From: Metamycoplasma equirhinis
Lineage (GTDB): Bacteria; Bacillota_I; Bacilli_A; Mycoplasmatales; Metamycoplasmataceae
Reading direction: 5' to 3'
Length of the DNA stretch: 64,000 nt
NCBI RefSeq assembly: GCF_006385185.1
Contig: NZ_VFIX01000005.1
Coordinates: forward strand, 1 to 64,000
A program made the translations under genes and the position numbers. The notes beneath the pieces were generated by a model. It was not told the DNA's origin. It saw only the letters and a list, made by a program, of their open reading frames with translations, and searched no databases. Of this stretch, positions 21,103 to 32,672 are shown one piece after another. Every line of letters starts with the position of its first letter. Within the stretch, counting starts at the first letter, position 1.

Positions 21103-22329
21103 ATGAAACAATTAAAACAAAGATTATTATTTTTAACAATTGCAACAACTGCTATTTTGCCGTTAGCTGTTGCTTCTTCTTGCAATAAGAAATTAGTTCA
21201 AACAGATATTGAACAAAATTTAGAAGAAAATTATGCAAGTCTAAAGGCTAACGATTATCACAATGTCGGCAGAATTTTATATCAAAATGTCGAAAATGAA
21301 ATAAAAGACAAATTTGGGGACATTGTTAAAATAAAGCGTACACTATGAGAAAAATTCAACTATATTGAAGCCAAAATTAAAAATGTAGTTGATGGCGATA
21401 CTATTAGTTTAGAAGTTACGCAACCACCTAGAATTTCATACAACGGCAAGGAAATTAGTATTCCTTCCGAAATTAAAATTAGAATTCCAATGATTGATAC
21501 CTTGGAAGAACATACTTCAGGGGTAAAGGAACGTGAAAAATCATTAGCACATATTGATAGCAATTATGCTAGAAAACTTTTACCAGTGGGTACAAAAGTT
21601 AGAGTTGTCTCTGAAAATTGAACCAACAAAACGTATAATCGTCATGTCGGAAGTATCTTCTTTGGCGAAAAGTATGAGAAAAATTTTGCAATTGAAATGC
21701 TTGCTGCAGGATACACTTTAGCTAGAATTCCTGAAGAAGCAATTAATGATTTTACATATTCTTATAGAGATCCATTTGACAATGATAAAAATCTATATTC
21801 ATATTTATTGCCATATGCTGCATATGCGATGAATGATGCAATAATTAATAAACGTGGATTTTATGGCGAATTTGAATTATCTGGTAAAAAAGAACAATTC
21901 AATGGGCCTTATGATTTTGCTAAAGAATATCTTGAACACGGTGAGGAAATTATTTCTACCTCTAGATTTATAATGCACCCCAAATTATGAAGAGGTGTAA
22001 AATCAGATGCAGAAAATAACATATACAAATTTGTTGATAAATACAATAAAGAAAATTCAAAACGTGTAAATTCAATTAACACACAAGAATTTCGAATAAA
22101 TGCAACTAAAAAAATAATTCTAGACGCCATTGAAATCTTAAAAGATCACATTAAAAAATATGATGAATCAACTATCGGTTCTGAAAAGCAAAAATATCAT
22201 TTATATAATTTACAAACCAAAGTTGAAATTTTTGAAACATTAAATTCAATTTATAAAGACTTTGAGGAAATTAAATTAGAAATTTCTGAATTACAAAAAC
22301 ATTTAACATTAGCTAAAACAAAAAACTAA
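21103..22329 (+). CDS. Membrane nuclease lipoprotein (MG186 type, SNase fold)
   Basis: 408 residues. Signal peptide with 'PLAVASSC' (Cys27). SNase-like domain: 'IKNVVDGDTISLEV' (about 92-105), 'IKIRIPMIDTLEEH', then 'FAIEMLAAGYTLARI'. The C-terminal ~100 residues are helical and charged. In M. genitalium MG186 and M. hyopneumoniae mhp379 are Ca2+-dependent, sugar-nonspecific surface nucleases encoded beside the same ABC transporter genes; by analogy this enzyme supplies oligonucleotides or nucleosides for import. The spacer from the upstream lipoprotein is 8 bases, without a good SD. Confidence 0.9.
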
Positions 22330-22383
22330 AGACCTTAAATAAATATCTCTTTAGAAAAATAACCATTTATTTAAAGGAATACT

Positions 22384-24375
22384 ATGAAAACAAATCCTAA
22401 AACAACCGAAATGTTATCACAAGAAAAAATTCATAGTTTCTCTACTCAAAGATATGAAATGAAAAAAAATCTACCAGCAATTGAAATCAAAAATCTAGTA
22501 ATAGATTTTGGCGAATCCCTTGCGGTAGATAACGCATCATTTAACATTGAAAGAGGCGAACTAGTAACATTATTGGGTCCATCGGGATCAGGTAAAACCA
22601 CAACGCTAAATGCAATTTCGGGTTTGCTTAGACCAACAAGCGGAAAAATATTTTTCGCAGGCCTAGATGTAACTAGATTTTCTCCTCAACAAAGAGAACT
22701 TGGACTTGTATTTCAAAACTATGCATTGTATCCACATATGTCAGTTTATGAAAATATTGCATTTCCTCTTTACAATGACAAGCACTGAAAAGCTGAAACA
22801 TTAGAAAAATCTAAACTAGCGCAACTTGATATTTATAAAGTTATGTTGAAGTATTTTTATGCTAATAGCAGCGAGCTTGACGAAAAAATTAAAACAATTG
22901 AAAAATCTTGTTATTTTACTATTGATAATCCAAAAGAAACTAATAAATATTTAAGCGATTTGGTTTCTGAATATAACAATATCATTGACGATGAGTTAAA
23001 TCGCTACAACTTTTTAAAAACAAAGAAAATTGCAGAGTTGACAAATTTAACTAAAAAAGTAATCGAAGATATTAAAAACTATAAGGAAAATGCCAAGATA
23101 AAGATTGCAGAGTTAAAATTATCTCGCAATTTTAAACTATCATCATTAAAAAAATCTTATGATGATGAATTAGCAAAACTACAGTTAAATAAACAAGCAA
23201 ATGCGGAAGCTATTAAGCGCTTAAACAAAGATTACTCACAAAATGCTACTACAATTAAAAATGAATATTCTGTTGCACGCAAGAAATTTACTACTAAACC
23301 TTTAGTTACTGAATATCAAGAAAAATATTCGGCCGCAAAACAAAACAACACTCTTTTAATAAATCAAGCGTATAAAGAATTAATTGCTAAAAAGCAACTT
23401 CAAGCAAAATCTGAATTGCGCAAAGAAATCGCTGCAATTAAACAACGTTACAATTTGACAGTTAAAGAAACAGAAAATAATTATAAAAAAGTAATTTTAG
23501 ATTTATTTACACCACTTTTTGAAAGCAAAAAACTTTTGAATGGTACATTTAAAAGCAAATGTAATAGCTTGTTAAAAATGATGCCAGAAAAAGAACTTGT
23601 AAAAATAAATGAACTATCAAAAGATGTCTTAACAATACAAGAAGCTATTGTTCGCGACGTTCTAGAAGTAGCGGAACGTGTAGAAATAACAAAAAATCTA
23701 GCAAAGCGCCCCACACAATTATCTGGTGGGCAACAACAACGTGTTGCAATTGCTAGGGCAATTGTTAAAAAACCAAAAATATTACTATTAGATGAACCAC
23801 TTTCTAACCTTGATGCTAAATTACGTATTTCAACTAGAAAGTGAATACGCTCTATTCAACAAGAATTAGGTATAACAACAGTATTTGTTACCCATGATCA
23901 AGAAGAGGCTATGTCAATTAGTGACAAAATTGTATGTATGTCGACTGCACAAGTTCAACAAATTGGTAGTCCTATGGAACTATATCTAAAACCTAAAAAC
24001 GAATTTGTGGCTAGATTCTTGGGTATGCCTGAAATGACAATTTTTGAGGCTAGAATTGAAGGCGAGAACGTTGTTTACGCCGGAATGCCTTTAATTAAAA
24101 TACCAACAAATTATAAAAAATCAAGTATTGATATAGGTTTTAGAGGTGAATCGTTAATTGAAGCAAAAGACGGTGTATTTGAAGGTGAAATTCGCATTGT
24201 CGAATATTTAGGTAAAGAAATTCAGGCACAAATTTTTATTAAAGAAATTAATAAAATCGCAAACGTATTTTTAGGCGCTAAAACCCATTATGATATTGGT
24301 GAAATTGTAAAATTAAATATCAAAAATAAGAATCTATATCATTTATTTGATATAGATACAAAAGAACGAATCTAA
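22384..24375 (+). CDS. ABC transporter ATP-binding protein with a ~300-residue insertion (MG187 type)
   Basis: 663 residues, about twice the usual length. Walker A G-P-S-G-S-G-K-T at 65-72, Q-loop Gln near 111 ('[11 protein letters not shown]'), signature L-S-G-G-Q at 446-450, Walker B 'ILLLDEP' at 466-472, H-loop 'VTHDQEEA', then a MalK/UgpC-like C-terminal OB domain. Between the Q-loop and signature lies an insertion (about 135-430) predicted to be mainly coiled coil, rich in Lys, Glu and Asn. The long insert is a known feature of the MG187 group. Operon with the permeases: its TAA overlaps the next ATG (TAATG). One TGA-Trp in each half. Confidence 0.92.
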
Positions 24376-25412
24376 TGAAAATATATTTTTGAAAAAAGTA
24401 TCGTATTGTTAACACAGGTTCGTCTCTAAGCGTTTTAAATACTAGAACAAAATTTTGAAAACCATTTTTGCTAATGCTACCATCGATTTTAACAATTTTA
24501 TTGTTAACGGTAATTCCATTTATCTTAGTTATTTATACATCAATAACTCCACGTGTAGGGTTCCATGCAAATGATATTAAATTTGGAATAGATCATTACA
24601 AATCTATTTTTCATGATGAACAATTTAAAATAGCAATAAGAAACTCACTTGTATATGCAATATTATCATTGCCAATAAGTTTAGTTATTTCATTACTAAT
24701 CAGTAGTGCAATTAGTCAAGTTATTAAAAAATGAGCTAGAGGATTTTGACAAACCGTTTTCTTCTTACCATATGTAACTTCAGCTATTGCTGTATCAATG
24801 GCGTTTGCATATATTTTCAAAACCCAAGGTGGTATGATAAATGACATTTTATTAAGGTTAAAATTAGTTTCACGTCCAATTAGATTTTTAGATGACACTA
24901 GCAACGGAAGTTGAAACTCATTTTGAATAATTTTAATAAGAGGTATTTGGGGAAGCTTGGCATTTCAAATATTAATATTAACAACCGCCATGTTGTCAGT
25001 TAATCAAGATTTATACAAATCAGCATCAATTGATGGGGCTTCGCCAACAAAACAATTTTTTACAATTACTTTGCCAGCAATTAGTAAAACTATTACATTT
25101 TTATTTACAATGGGAATAATCGGCGGAATTAAAACATTCCCATTGGCTCTATTCAATAACTCATCAGATAATGCCATGCAATATAATGGACAATCTTTAA
25201 TGCTATATATTTTCCACTTTACCAAAGGAAGTGATTTTGGTAGAGCTGGAGCTTCATCTGTTGTGTTATTTGTATTGGGAATTATTATTTCATTTGGATT
25301 GAGAAAAATTGTATTTACATTGTTCCGTTTAGGAAACAAGTTAGGAGAAAAAAGTGTTATTAACCGGATTGAAAATTCGTCATTGACGAGAAAAGCACTA
25401 TTTGAATTCTAA
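24375..25412 (+). CDS. ABC transporter permease (MG188 type)
   Basis: 345 residues, six predicted TM segments. The first, near residues 33-57, follows a short basic N-terminus ('MKIYFWKKYRIV'). The cytoplasmic EAA loop 'YKSASIDGASPTKQFFTITLP' form (Y-K-S-A-S-I-D-G-A-S) matches sugar/glycerol-phosphate type permeases of the CUT1 class. It starts inside the stop codon of the ATPase gene. Pairs with the next permease to form the membrane channel. Confidence 0.9.
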
Positions 25413-25422
25413 ACAAGAATTG

Positions 25423-26334
25423 ATGTCGAAACCATACTCATCAACGAGTTTGGCTCCCAAAATTCTCTCAATGATATTTAAGGTAGCTGTATTAGGCCTT
25501 TTCTCATTATTAATAATATTTCCATTTTATTTTATGATAAGTCAATCGTTGACTTCAATACAATGACAATCTAGTAGACCAGATGTTACCATTTTGTTTC
25601 CACGCAGATTTGATCTAAAAGACAAAATATTCCATTTTGAAAACATAAGAAAAGCTTTGGAGGAAGGATATCTACAATCCTTATTATTTACCTCAGGAGT
25701 AACACTAGTGTCAATTTTAGTTAGATTATTCTTTTCAATGACACTAGGATATGCTCTTTCAATTAAAAATTGAAAAGGCAAGAAAACATTTTTCACTATA
25801 TTTCTAGCATTGATGATTTTGCCAGAAATAGCATTACTTTCGGGTCAATATAAAGTTATCGTAACTCTGGGCTGACAAACTAAAAGTTGACTTGTTTTAT
25901 CATTAATAATTCCATTCGCTGCTTCAATATTCTTTTCATTTATGTACAAAAACGCCTTTGAAGCTATTCCTAATTCAGTTAAAGAATCAGCAATGCTTGA
26001 TGGCGCAAGTAGTTTTAGATACTTTATTAATATTGCTTTACCAATGGTTAAATCAACAACATGAACAGTAGCCATTTTAACAGCATTTGCATCATGAAAC
26101 TCATATACATGGCCTTCACTATTAATTTCGGATACAAATTCATTATGACGCCCTATGAACTTATGAGTATTTAGCACAGGAAAAGATGCCAGCGCTGAAC
26201 GTGATTTCGTATTCATAAGTATACGTATGGCTGCAACTATATTAGCAATTTTGCCAATGTTCATTGCATACTTTGCGTTACGTAGAAGAATTATGGCTGC
26301 AATTTCAAGACAAGGCAATGCAACCAAGGGGTAA
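25423..26334 (+). CDS. ABC transporter permease (MG189 type)
   Basis: 303 residues with six TM segments. The EAA loop reads 'VKESAMLDGASSFRYFINIALP' in part (A-M-L-D-G-A-S-S-F-R-Y-F), the partner pattern of CUT1 permeases such as UgpE/MalG. Start chosen at ATG 25423; a TTG at 25402, which overlaps the upstream gene, is possible. Several TGA-Trp codons. A 58-residue membrane protein follows after 4 bases. Confidence 0.9.
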
Positions 26335-26338
26335 AATT

Positions 26339-26515
26339 ATGGAAGATAAAAAATTCTCAAATTTTGACAAAAGAAAATTTCAAAAAAGGCAAAAAATTTC
26401 TAAAGTTTTAAAAACCGTTGGACTAACTGGAATTATTGTATCAGCGATTGCAGGATTAATTGTTGCAATATTAGCACTATATGGATTAATCTCATTTCCT
26501 GCAAATTATAGTTAA
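26339..26515 (+). CDS. Small single-TM protein at the end of the ABC operon
   Basis: 58 residues: a strongly basic N-terminus ('DKKFSNFDKRKFQKRQKISK') followed by one hydrophobic segment (about 30-53) and no tail. The ATG lies 4 bases after the permease stop and a terminator follows, so it is the last gene of the operon. I do not recognise it; a small accessory subunit of the transporter is the obvious guess. Confidence 0.65.
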   Translation: MEDKKFSNFDKRKFQKRQKISKVLKTVGLTGIIVSAIAGLIVAILALYGLISFPANYS

Positions 26516-26541
26516 ATTCTATATTTATATCTATTAAAAAT

Positions 26542-26576
26542 AAGACCATAAATGTTGCTCTATGGTCTTTTTTTTA
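26542..26576 (+). terminator. Terminator of the 18917-26515 operon
   Basis: AAGACCATA and TATGGTCTT form a perfect 9-bp stem with a 10-base loop, then eight T. The TATAAT of the next gene starts right after the T-run. Confidence 0.9.
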
Positions 26577-26582
26577 TATAAT
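26577..26582 (+). promoter_or_regulatory. -10 hexamer 7 bases before lipoprotein ATG
   Basis: TATAAT, seven bases (ACATACC is the spacer), then the ATG at 26590. No ribosome-binding site; probable leaderless transcript beginning at the start codon. Confidence 0.6.
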
Positions 26583-26589
26583 ACATACC

Positions 26590-28218
26590 ATGTTAAAAAT
26601 TAAGAAAGCAATTTATACGTCAACTTTATTAGTTGCACCATTTATACTATTACCTTTGCACGCTTGTTCTAAACAAACAACAAATGCAATAATTTGAAAA
26701 ATACCTTTTCAAAAAAATTCATTTGACTCACGTTTTTTTAGTGAATTAATTAATAAATACAATAATGAAATTGCAAAAACAAAATCTTATATGCCTGTTA
26801 ATTTGCAATTCACGCCTGATAGAAATAATTTGTTTACCAAAGCATCACTTGATTTAATAACAAATAACAAAGAAATCCCTAATCTTTTTTTACATTATCC
26901 CTCACTAGCAAATATTGCAGCTAGCTATGATCGAACACTCAATCTACGTGAAATTGCGCAAAATTCCGACATTGATAAACGTTTTTTAATGTCAGACGAA
27001 TCGTTTGGAATTGAAAATCAAAATAATGTTCATTTTCTTCCATTTGGATCAATTAGTGATAATTTTATAATTAATAATTGATTACTAGGTTTGTATCTTA
27101 ATAAGTTAAAAGAATTTATTAAAAAAAATAATTTAAATTTTAAATTGTTTAAAAAAGACAAAAAACATAAAATATTTGATAAGGCGATAAATATTTACAA
27201 TTCATTATCTAACAATGAAAAAATGGAATTAAATGAACGTTGAAAAACAAGGCAATTAGAATTTGATGTTAATTTTTTAAAATCAAATAGTAATTTCACT
27301 TTTTCAGATGATTTATTTTGTTCAAATACTGGATTAATGTCAATTTCAAATTATATTTCATATTCAGTATCTAACCAAAAACGTGATAATTCTGTAAGTG
27401 TTTTATTTGTGAGACATTCTGCCAATTATGCATATTCGTTACTTTTTCATGATGCACATGATAATATGGCTGAATATTTCTTAAAAAGAAATAAAGCTTC
27501 AAGTTTTTTAAATTATGACTTTGATACTTTCGATAAACAAAAATCCATAAAAAAACTTTACGAATTTTTATATAAACATATGCAAAATAATTCTTTGTCT
27601 GTTTTAAATAGTAAAATAAACGCCACTGAAACTTATAATTTTAGAAATAAAATGTTTATGCTTGTATCTGGTCGAATTTTTCACACTTTAAAAGATAAAA
27701 TTATTGAACGCCCAACAGAATATTCACTTTTTTCAGCGCCAACTAAAAATTTAATTGCTAATTCGCAAGAAAAGGGATCATTTTTAATTCAAGGCAATAA
27801 TATAATTGCAATCAAGAAGACTGATCTTGAAAATAAATCGGTAATGAATTTTGTAAACTGAATTTATGATAAAAATAATATTAAAAATTGAAAAATAGAT
27901 GGAAAAAAAGTAGCATTAACTCCAGTTGAATATATTTCATATGTTATGGGTTATATTTTTCCTAGTCATAACTTTGCTGAAAATTTTGGTAAAAAGGATG
28001 AACAAAATTTAGCAATCAAATCTTTTTTAAATTTACTTGAAAATAAAAAATTAGTTGGATTTCAAGAGCCCGTTGATATAAATAGCAATAGGTTTCGTAA
28101 GAACATTGAATGAGCAATCAATGAATACATGTATAATTCAATTAAATATAAAGAAAAAATTACATTTGATGAATTTTTAGAAAAATTAAAGAAAGGTTTG
28201 ACACTTAATTATGAATAA
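26590..28218 (+). CDS. Surface lipoprotein, paralogue of the MG185-type protein
   Basis: 542 residues with signal peptide and lipobox 'LPLHAC' (Cys26). Two landmarks recall the 18917 lipoprotein: 'LFLHYPSLANIAASYDRTLN' resembles its 'NYPAAASLLARYKMN', and 'VHFLPFGSISDNFI' its 'WAIPFSRSSEMN'; 'GSFLIQGNNIIAI' is equivalent to 'GPSLIGIHA'. It may be a second substrate-binding lipoprotein sharing the ABC transporter, but that is inference. Its last 8 bases overlap the start of the phosphomutase-like gene, implying coupled translation. Confidence 0.75.
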
Positions 28219-29773
28219 ATATAACGAATATTTAGATTATTATAAAAACAATAATAAAAAAATTCTAAAAAAAATAGAACAAATAGATGAAAAAAAATTT
28301 AATGAGAAATTACCACATTTAAATAATTCATTTATTGGCGAAAAGGGAATTTCTTGTGCAAAATTTAATGACGCGACGATAAAGCTTTTTGCACAATCAT
28401 TTTGCGACACCTTAGCAAATAAAAAAGCAAAAATCTTACTTGCTCATGATGGTTCTAATAATGAATTTATATCATATTTAAAAAACATTAATTATGTATT
28501 TAAAGCTAATAAAATATCATCTTATTTATTTTTTAAAAACGCGCCTGTTTCGTATTCTTTTTTAAAATATTCTACAAGTAAAATTAAAGAATTTGATTTT
28601 ATTATTTATTTATCTCAATATTCATTTAACAATTTTATTTCTTTGTCAATTTATAATAAAAATTGCGATTCCATTAATAACGAAACAATTGAAAAAATAT
28701 CAAACAATATGATTAATTCATCTTTATATAATGTAAAAGAATTTTTAGATGAACCCTTATATTTAAATCTAGAAAAATTATTGAATGAATACACTTCTGA
28801 AATAATTGAATTCAATCATACTAAAAGTGATAACAAAATTATTAGATTAGGAATAATTGATAACAATCTAAATAAATTATTTATTAAAAAAATAATGGGC
28901 AAGAACGATTTTGGTTACAAAAATCTTAAATTTACATTGACCGAAGATTGTCCAATGAAAATTCGCATTAAACTATATCAATTACATAAATTGAAAAATA
29001 TTAATTACTTAATTAAATTTTCATATGATTTCAAAAAAATATATGTATACGCAAGAAGAAATAGCTTTGAATATTCGCTTATAGATATTAATAGTTTGGC
29101 TGCAAATTACATTTTATTTGTCAACAACGTTGCAAAAACGAATGAAAAGTCTATTAAAATTGACAAAATTTTATGTTCAATTGCAAATAATATTGAACTT
29201 TTTGAACGTATTGCTAAAAAATATGATTTAAAGTTTTCTATTGATTTAAATAATCAATTAATAGAGAAAAAATCTCTTAAAATAAATGAGAATTTTGAAA
29301 TGAATTTTGGTTTTTTGGACGGTAGAAATAGCGACGCCTTTTTATCACTTTCAGTAATCGCAGATATGTTAAATTACTATGAAACCCAACATTTTAAATT
29401 TAAAGAAATTGAAATTCAAAATTTAACACAAATTGAGGATTCTATTGTTTCTATGTTTTCTATTCCATGCCATTTTGATAATATTGAATCATTTGAAACT
29501 AAATTATTTTCGCAAACTTTTATTAATCAAATTGAAATTAAAGAATTGCAAGATATTCGTAACTATGCTACAAACGAAAAAGAAAGATATATTGCAAAAA
29601 TTACTTTCACAAATGAAACTGAATCACTTTTTGTTAAATACTCTTATGAATTACAAGCAATAATTTTTATCTGCAAAGAGAAAAGAAAACCTGGCAACAT
29701 TTATCTTAAATTTAAAAAATATTTTGTAAAGTTTTTAGCAAATTATTCAAATCCACTAATACCAAATATCTAA
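28211..29773 (+). CDS. Degenerate phosphohexomutase-like protein (probable pseudoenzyme)
   Basis: 520 residues, the length of mycoplasma phosphomannomutase/phosphopentomutase proteins. The fold is traceable: 'FIGEKGISCAKFNDATI' aligns with F-G-T-A-G-x-R-G...N-x-x-T-I, 'ILLAHDGSNNEFI' with the 'V.I.YD.R..S..FA' strand, and 'NFGFLDGRNSDAFLSLSVIADML' with 'SYGFL.GD...DKDG..A' sugar loop. Every catalytic loop is lost: the phosphoserine loop TASHNP reads 'LSQYSFNN', the metal loop DGDGDR is 'FSYDFKK', and the phosphate loop RPSGTEP is 'KYSYELQA'. The frame is intact over 520 codons, so it seems to be kept for another job. It overlaps the preceding lipoprotein gene. Confidence 0.65.
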   Translation: MNKYNEYLDYYKNNNKKILKKIEQIDEKKFNEKLPHLNNSFIGEKGISCAKFNDATIKLFAQSFCDTLANKKAKILLAHDGSNNEFISYLKNINYVFKANKISSYLFFKNAPVSYSFLKYSTSKIKEFDFIIYLSQYSFNNFISLSIYNKNCDSINNETIEKISNNMINSSLYNVKEFLDEPLYLNLEKLLNEYTSEIIEFNHTKSDNKIIRLGIIDNNLNKLFIKKIMGKNDFGYKNLKFTLTEDCPMKIRIKLYQLHKLKNINYLIKFSYDFKKIYVYARRNSFEYSLIDINSLAANYILFVNNVAKTNEKSIKIDKILCSIANNIELFERIAKKYDLKFSIDLNNQLIEKKSLKINENFEMNFGFLDGRNSDAFLSLSVIADMLNYYETQHFKFKEIEIQNLTQIEDSIVSMFSIPCHFDNIESFETKLFSQTFINQIEIKELQDIRNYATNEKERYIAKITFTNETESLFVKYSYELQAIIFICKEKRKPGNIYLKFKKYFVKFLANYSNPLIPNI

Positions 29774-29778
29774 AACCT

Positions 29779-29815
29779 TTGTGGCATAAGTTTTTAACTA
29801 ATTGCCACAATTTTA
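29779..29815 (+). terminator. Terminator after the phosphomutase-like gene
   Basis: TTGTGGCA pairs with TGCCACAA around a 16-base loop, followed by TTTTAATT. Confidence 0.75.
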
Positions 29816-30018
29816 ATTGTCATTTAAAAAAGAAAACTTTATATAAAAAAATAGTGTAAAATAGTAGTTGCATTGACTCAGCATAATAATATTATGTAAA
29901 TTGCTTTTGTTTTGTTAATAAATTTGAAAGTAAGCAAGCTGTAGTTCTGAAATCATTAGAATAAAAACATCACATAAGAATTATTAAATAGTCTTTGCAT
30001 ATTCGAAAGGAAAATAAT

Positions 30019-30618
30019 ATGTCAAGATTTACAGGATCAATTTTCAAAAAAAGTAGAAGATATGGAATTTCACTGCTAGAAAATAATAAAGAATTTACAA
30101 AGGGTAAAAAACGTACAACTGCTCCAGGACAACACGGAGCCAAAAAATCAAAACCATCTGATTATCAATTACACATGTATGAAAAACAAAAAGTTAGATA
30201 CATGTATGGAATTAACGAACGTCAATTTAAAACATTATTTACATTAGCTTCAAAAAAATCAGGTGTTACTGGGGTTAACTTATTACAACTAGTTGAGTCA
30301 AGATTGGATAACTTGGTTTTCAGAGCTGGTTGAGCACGTACAAGAGCACAAGCAAGACAATTCGTAAACCATGGTCATTTCTTGGTTGATGGTCACAAGG
30401 CTAATATTCCTTCAATGATTATCAAACTCGGCTCAGTTATTGAAATGAAACAAAGTCTACAAAACAATGTTTCTGTTAAAGAAGCAATTGAAGTTATGTC
30501 AGTAGCTCCATGATTAACTAAATCTGATTTCAAAGTTACTTTCACTAGATTGCCAGAACGTAACGAATTTGCTAAAGAAATTAACGAATCATTGATCGTT
30601 GAATACTACAACCGTTAA
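30019..30618 (+). CDS. rpsD: 30S ribosomal protein S4
   Basis: 199 residues. Starts '[19 protein letters not shown]', has the S4 RNA-binding domain '[35 protein letters not shown]' (key residues [17 protein letters not shown]) and the C-terminal 'PEWL'-like 'APWLTK'. Nucleates 30S assembly; in other bacteria it also represses its own synthesis. The start at 30019 follows SD GAAAGGA. Upstream lies a ~150-base leader without coding capacity that could hold an S4 binding site; this is not shown by sequence alone. Confidence 0.97.
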
Positions 30619-30620
30619 TA

Positions 30621-30660
30621 AAAAATGTCGGCTTACTTAAAAGCGACATTTTTATTTTTT
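30621..30660 (+). terminator. Terminator after rpsD
   Basis: AAAATGTCG and CGACATTTT form a 9-bp stem around 13 bases, then TTTATTTTTTT. Confidence 0.85.
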
Positions 30661-30671
30661 TAATTTGATAA

Positions 30672-31337
30672 TTAATATGAAGAATTATCAGATTTTTTAC
30701 CTTCAATAATTAAGATTGATTTTGAAGTTCCTAGTCGACTTGCGCCCAATTTAATCATTTCTTCTGCGTCTTCTTTTGATTTGATTCCGCCAGCAGCCTT
30801 AATTAATAATTTGTCGCCACAAACTGACTTCATGGTTTTGACATCATCAAATGATGCTCCACGATATGAAAAACCTGTTGAAGTTTTAATGTATTCAGCA
30901 CCTGACTGCATAACGATTTCTGTTGCTTTAGCAATTTCTGCGGTTGTTAAAAGTGCCGTTTCAATAATAACTTTTAATAATTTTCCGTTGCATGCCTCTT
31001 TGATAGCTTTAATTTCATTTAAAACATATTCATATTGTTGATCTTTAAAGCGGCCAATATTTATAACCATGTCAATTTCGTCAGCGCCATGTTCTACTGC
31101 AATTTTTGTCTCATAAACCTTAACACTAGTTGCGTTATATCCTAATGGAAAGCCTATTACTGTACAAACTAAAACATCAGTTTCCTTTAAAGCTTCTTTT
31201 GCGTATTTTATAAATGATGGAGCAATGCATACTGATTTAAAATTGTATTTTTTTGCCTCTTCAATTAATTTATCAATATCTTTGAATGTAGCAGATGGTG
31301 CTAAATTTGTATGGTCGATATATTTGTTTAATTCCAT
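30672..31337 (-). CDS. deoC: Deoxyribose-phosphate aldolase
   Basis: 221 residues. Splits 2-deoxyribose-5-phosphate into glyceraldehyde-3-phosphate and acetaldehyde. 'DHTNLAPSAT' at the start, 'VCTVIGFPLGYN', 'KVIIETALL' and the Schiff-base lysine in 'YIKTSTGFSYRGAS', then 'KAAGGIKSKEDAEEMI'. Last of three genes (deoD-deoA-deoC) transcribed leftward; the spacer from deoA is 38 bases with SD GGAGAA. Confidence 0.97.
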   Translation of the reverse strand: MELNKYIDHTNLAPSATFKDIDKLIEEAKKYNFKSVCIAPSFIKYAKEALKETDVLVCTVIGFPLGYNATSVKVYETKIAVEHGADEIDMVINIGRFKDQQYEYVLNEIKAIKEACNGKLLKVIIETALLTTAEIAKATEIVMQSGAEYIKTSTGFSYRGASFDDVKTMKSVCGDKLLIKAAGGIKSKEDAEEMIKLGASRLGTSKSILIIEGKKSDNSSY

Positions 31338-31375
31338 AATTTCTCCTATTAAAAATTTTAAACTTTAATTTTAAA

Positions 31376-32671
31376 TTAATACATTTTTTCAAATACTGAC
31401 TTAATGTTATATTTTTTATCATTGAATTCAATAGCTTTTATTAATTCATCTTCCAATTCATTATTAATTGGTTTAGATGAATATAGAGTAAATAATAATT
31501 CACCTTCATTTACATAATCATTAGATGATTTGTTTAAATAGATTCCTGCGTCATAATCAATTGAATCTTCTTTTTTACTTCTCCCTGCGCCTAATTTCAT
31601 AGCAACTAGACCAAATGAAATTGCAGATTTAATTTTTAAATAACCATTTTGCTTTGCAAAAATTTCAAATTTATATTTTGGTTTAAATCAATTTTTATCT
31701 TCGATTAATTTAGCATTTCCGCCTTGTGCGCTGATTCATTCAATAAATTTCTCATAAGCCTTACCTGAAATAATCGCTTTATCTATCATTTGTTTAGCTT
31801 CAGCTTCATCTTTTGCGCAATCAGATAGAATAAGTAACGTTTTTGCTGAAGAGTAGATGATTTCGGTAAAATCTTTAGGACCATTGCCCTTCAATGTTTG
31901 CGCTGCTTCTAAAACTTCTATTTTATTACCAATCGCTTTTCCTAGCGGCTGTTCCATATTTGTAATTTCAACAGCAATTTTTCTATTTAATTTTTTACCA
32001 ATTTGAATCATTAACTTGCCTAATTTTTTTGCTTCTTCAATATTTTTCATAAATGCGCCATCGCCGCACTTAACATCAAGCAAAATGCAATTAGATCCAG
32101 TGGCTAATTTTTTAGACATAATTGATGAGGCAATAAGTGGTATTGATTGAACCGTTCCTGTTACATCACGCAAAGCATAAATTTTTTTATCGGCTGGCAC
32201 CAGTTTTGTATTTTGTCCCACTATGGCAATCCCATGCTTTTGAACAACATTTTTAAATTCTTCATCACTTAGCATAATGTTATACCCGTCAATAGATTCC
32301 AATTTATCAAGTGTTCCGCCAGTGTGTCCTAATCCGCGACCTGACATTTTTGCAATTGTTAAACCTAGTGAAGCTAATATTGGACATAGTGCAATACTTA
32401 CTTTATCACCTACACCACCAGTTGAGTGTTTATCAACAATAGTCTTATTTAAAAAATTTCAATCAAGCACATCACCCGAAAGCATCATAGCATTAGTTAG
32501 AATAGCAGTTTCTTCATCACTTAAACCGTTTATTCGTATTGCCATTAAAAAAGCTGATGTTTGGTAGTCAGGAATGCTACCGTTCACATAGTTATTTACA
32601 AAAAATTCAATTTCTTCTTTTAATAGTTTTTGGTTTTCAACCTTTTTATTAATGATATCTATAAAACGCAT
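31376..32671 (-). CDS. deoA: Thymidine/pyrimidine-nucleoside phosphorylase
   Basis: 431 residues. Converts thymidine or uridine plus phosphate to base and (deoxy)ribose-1-phosphate. The family signature 'KHSTGGVGDK' is at about 81-90, then 'SGRGLGHTGGTLDKLE' and 'ALRDVTGTVQSIPLIASSIMSKK' in pieces, ending with the 'DYDAGIYL' C-terminal domain. Several TGA-Trp. Starts one base after the deoD stop region, so coupled. Confidence 0.97.
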
Positions 32672-32672
32672 T

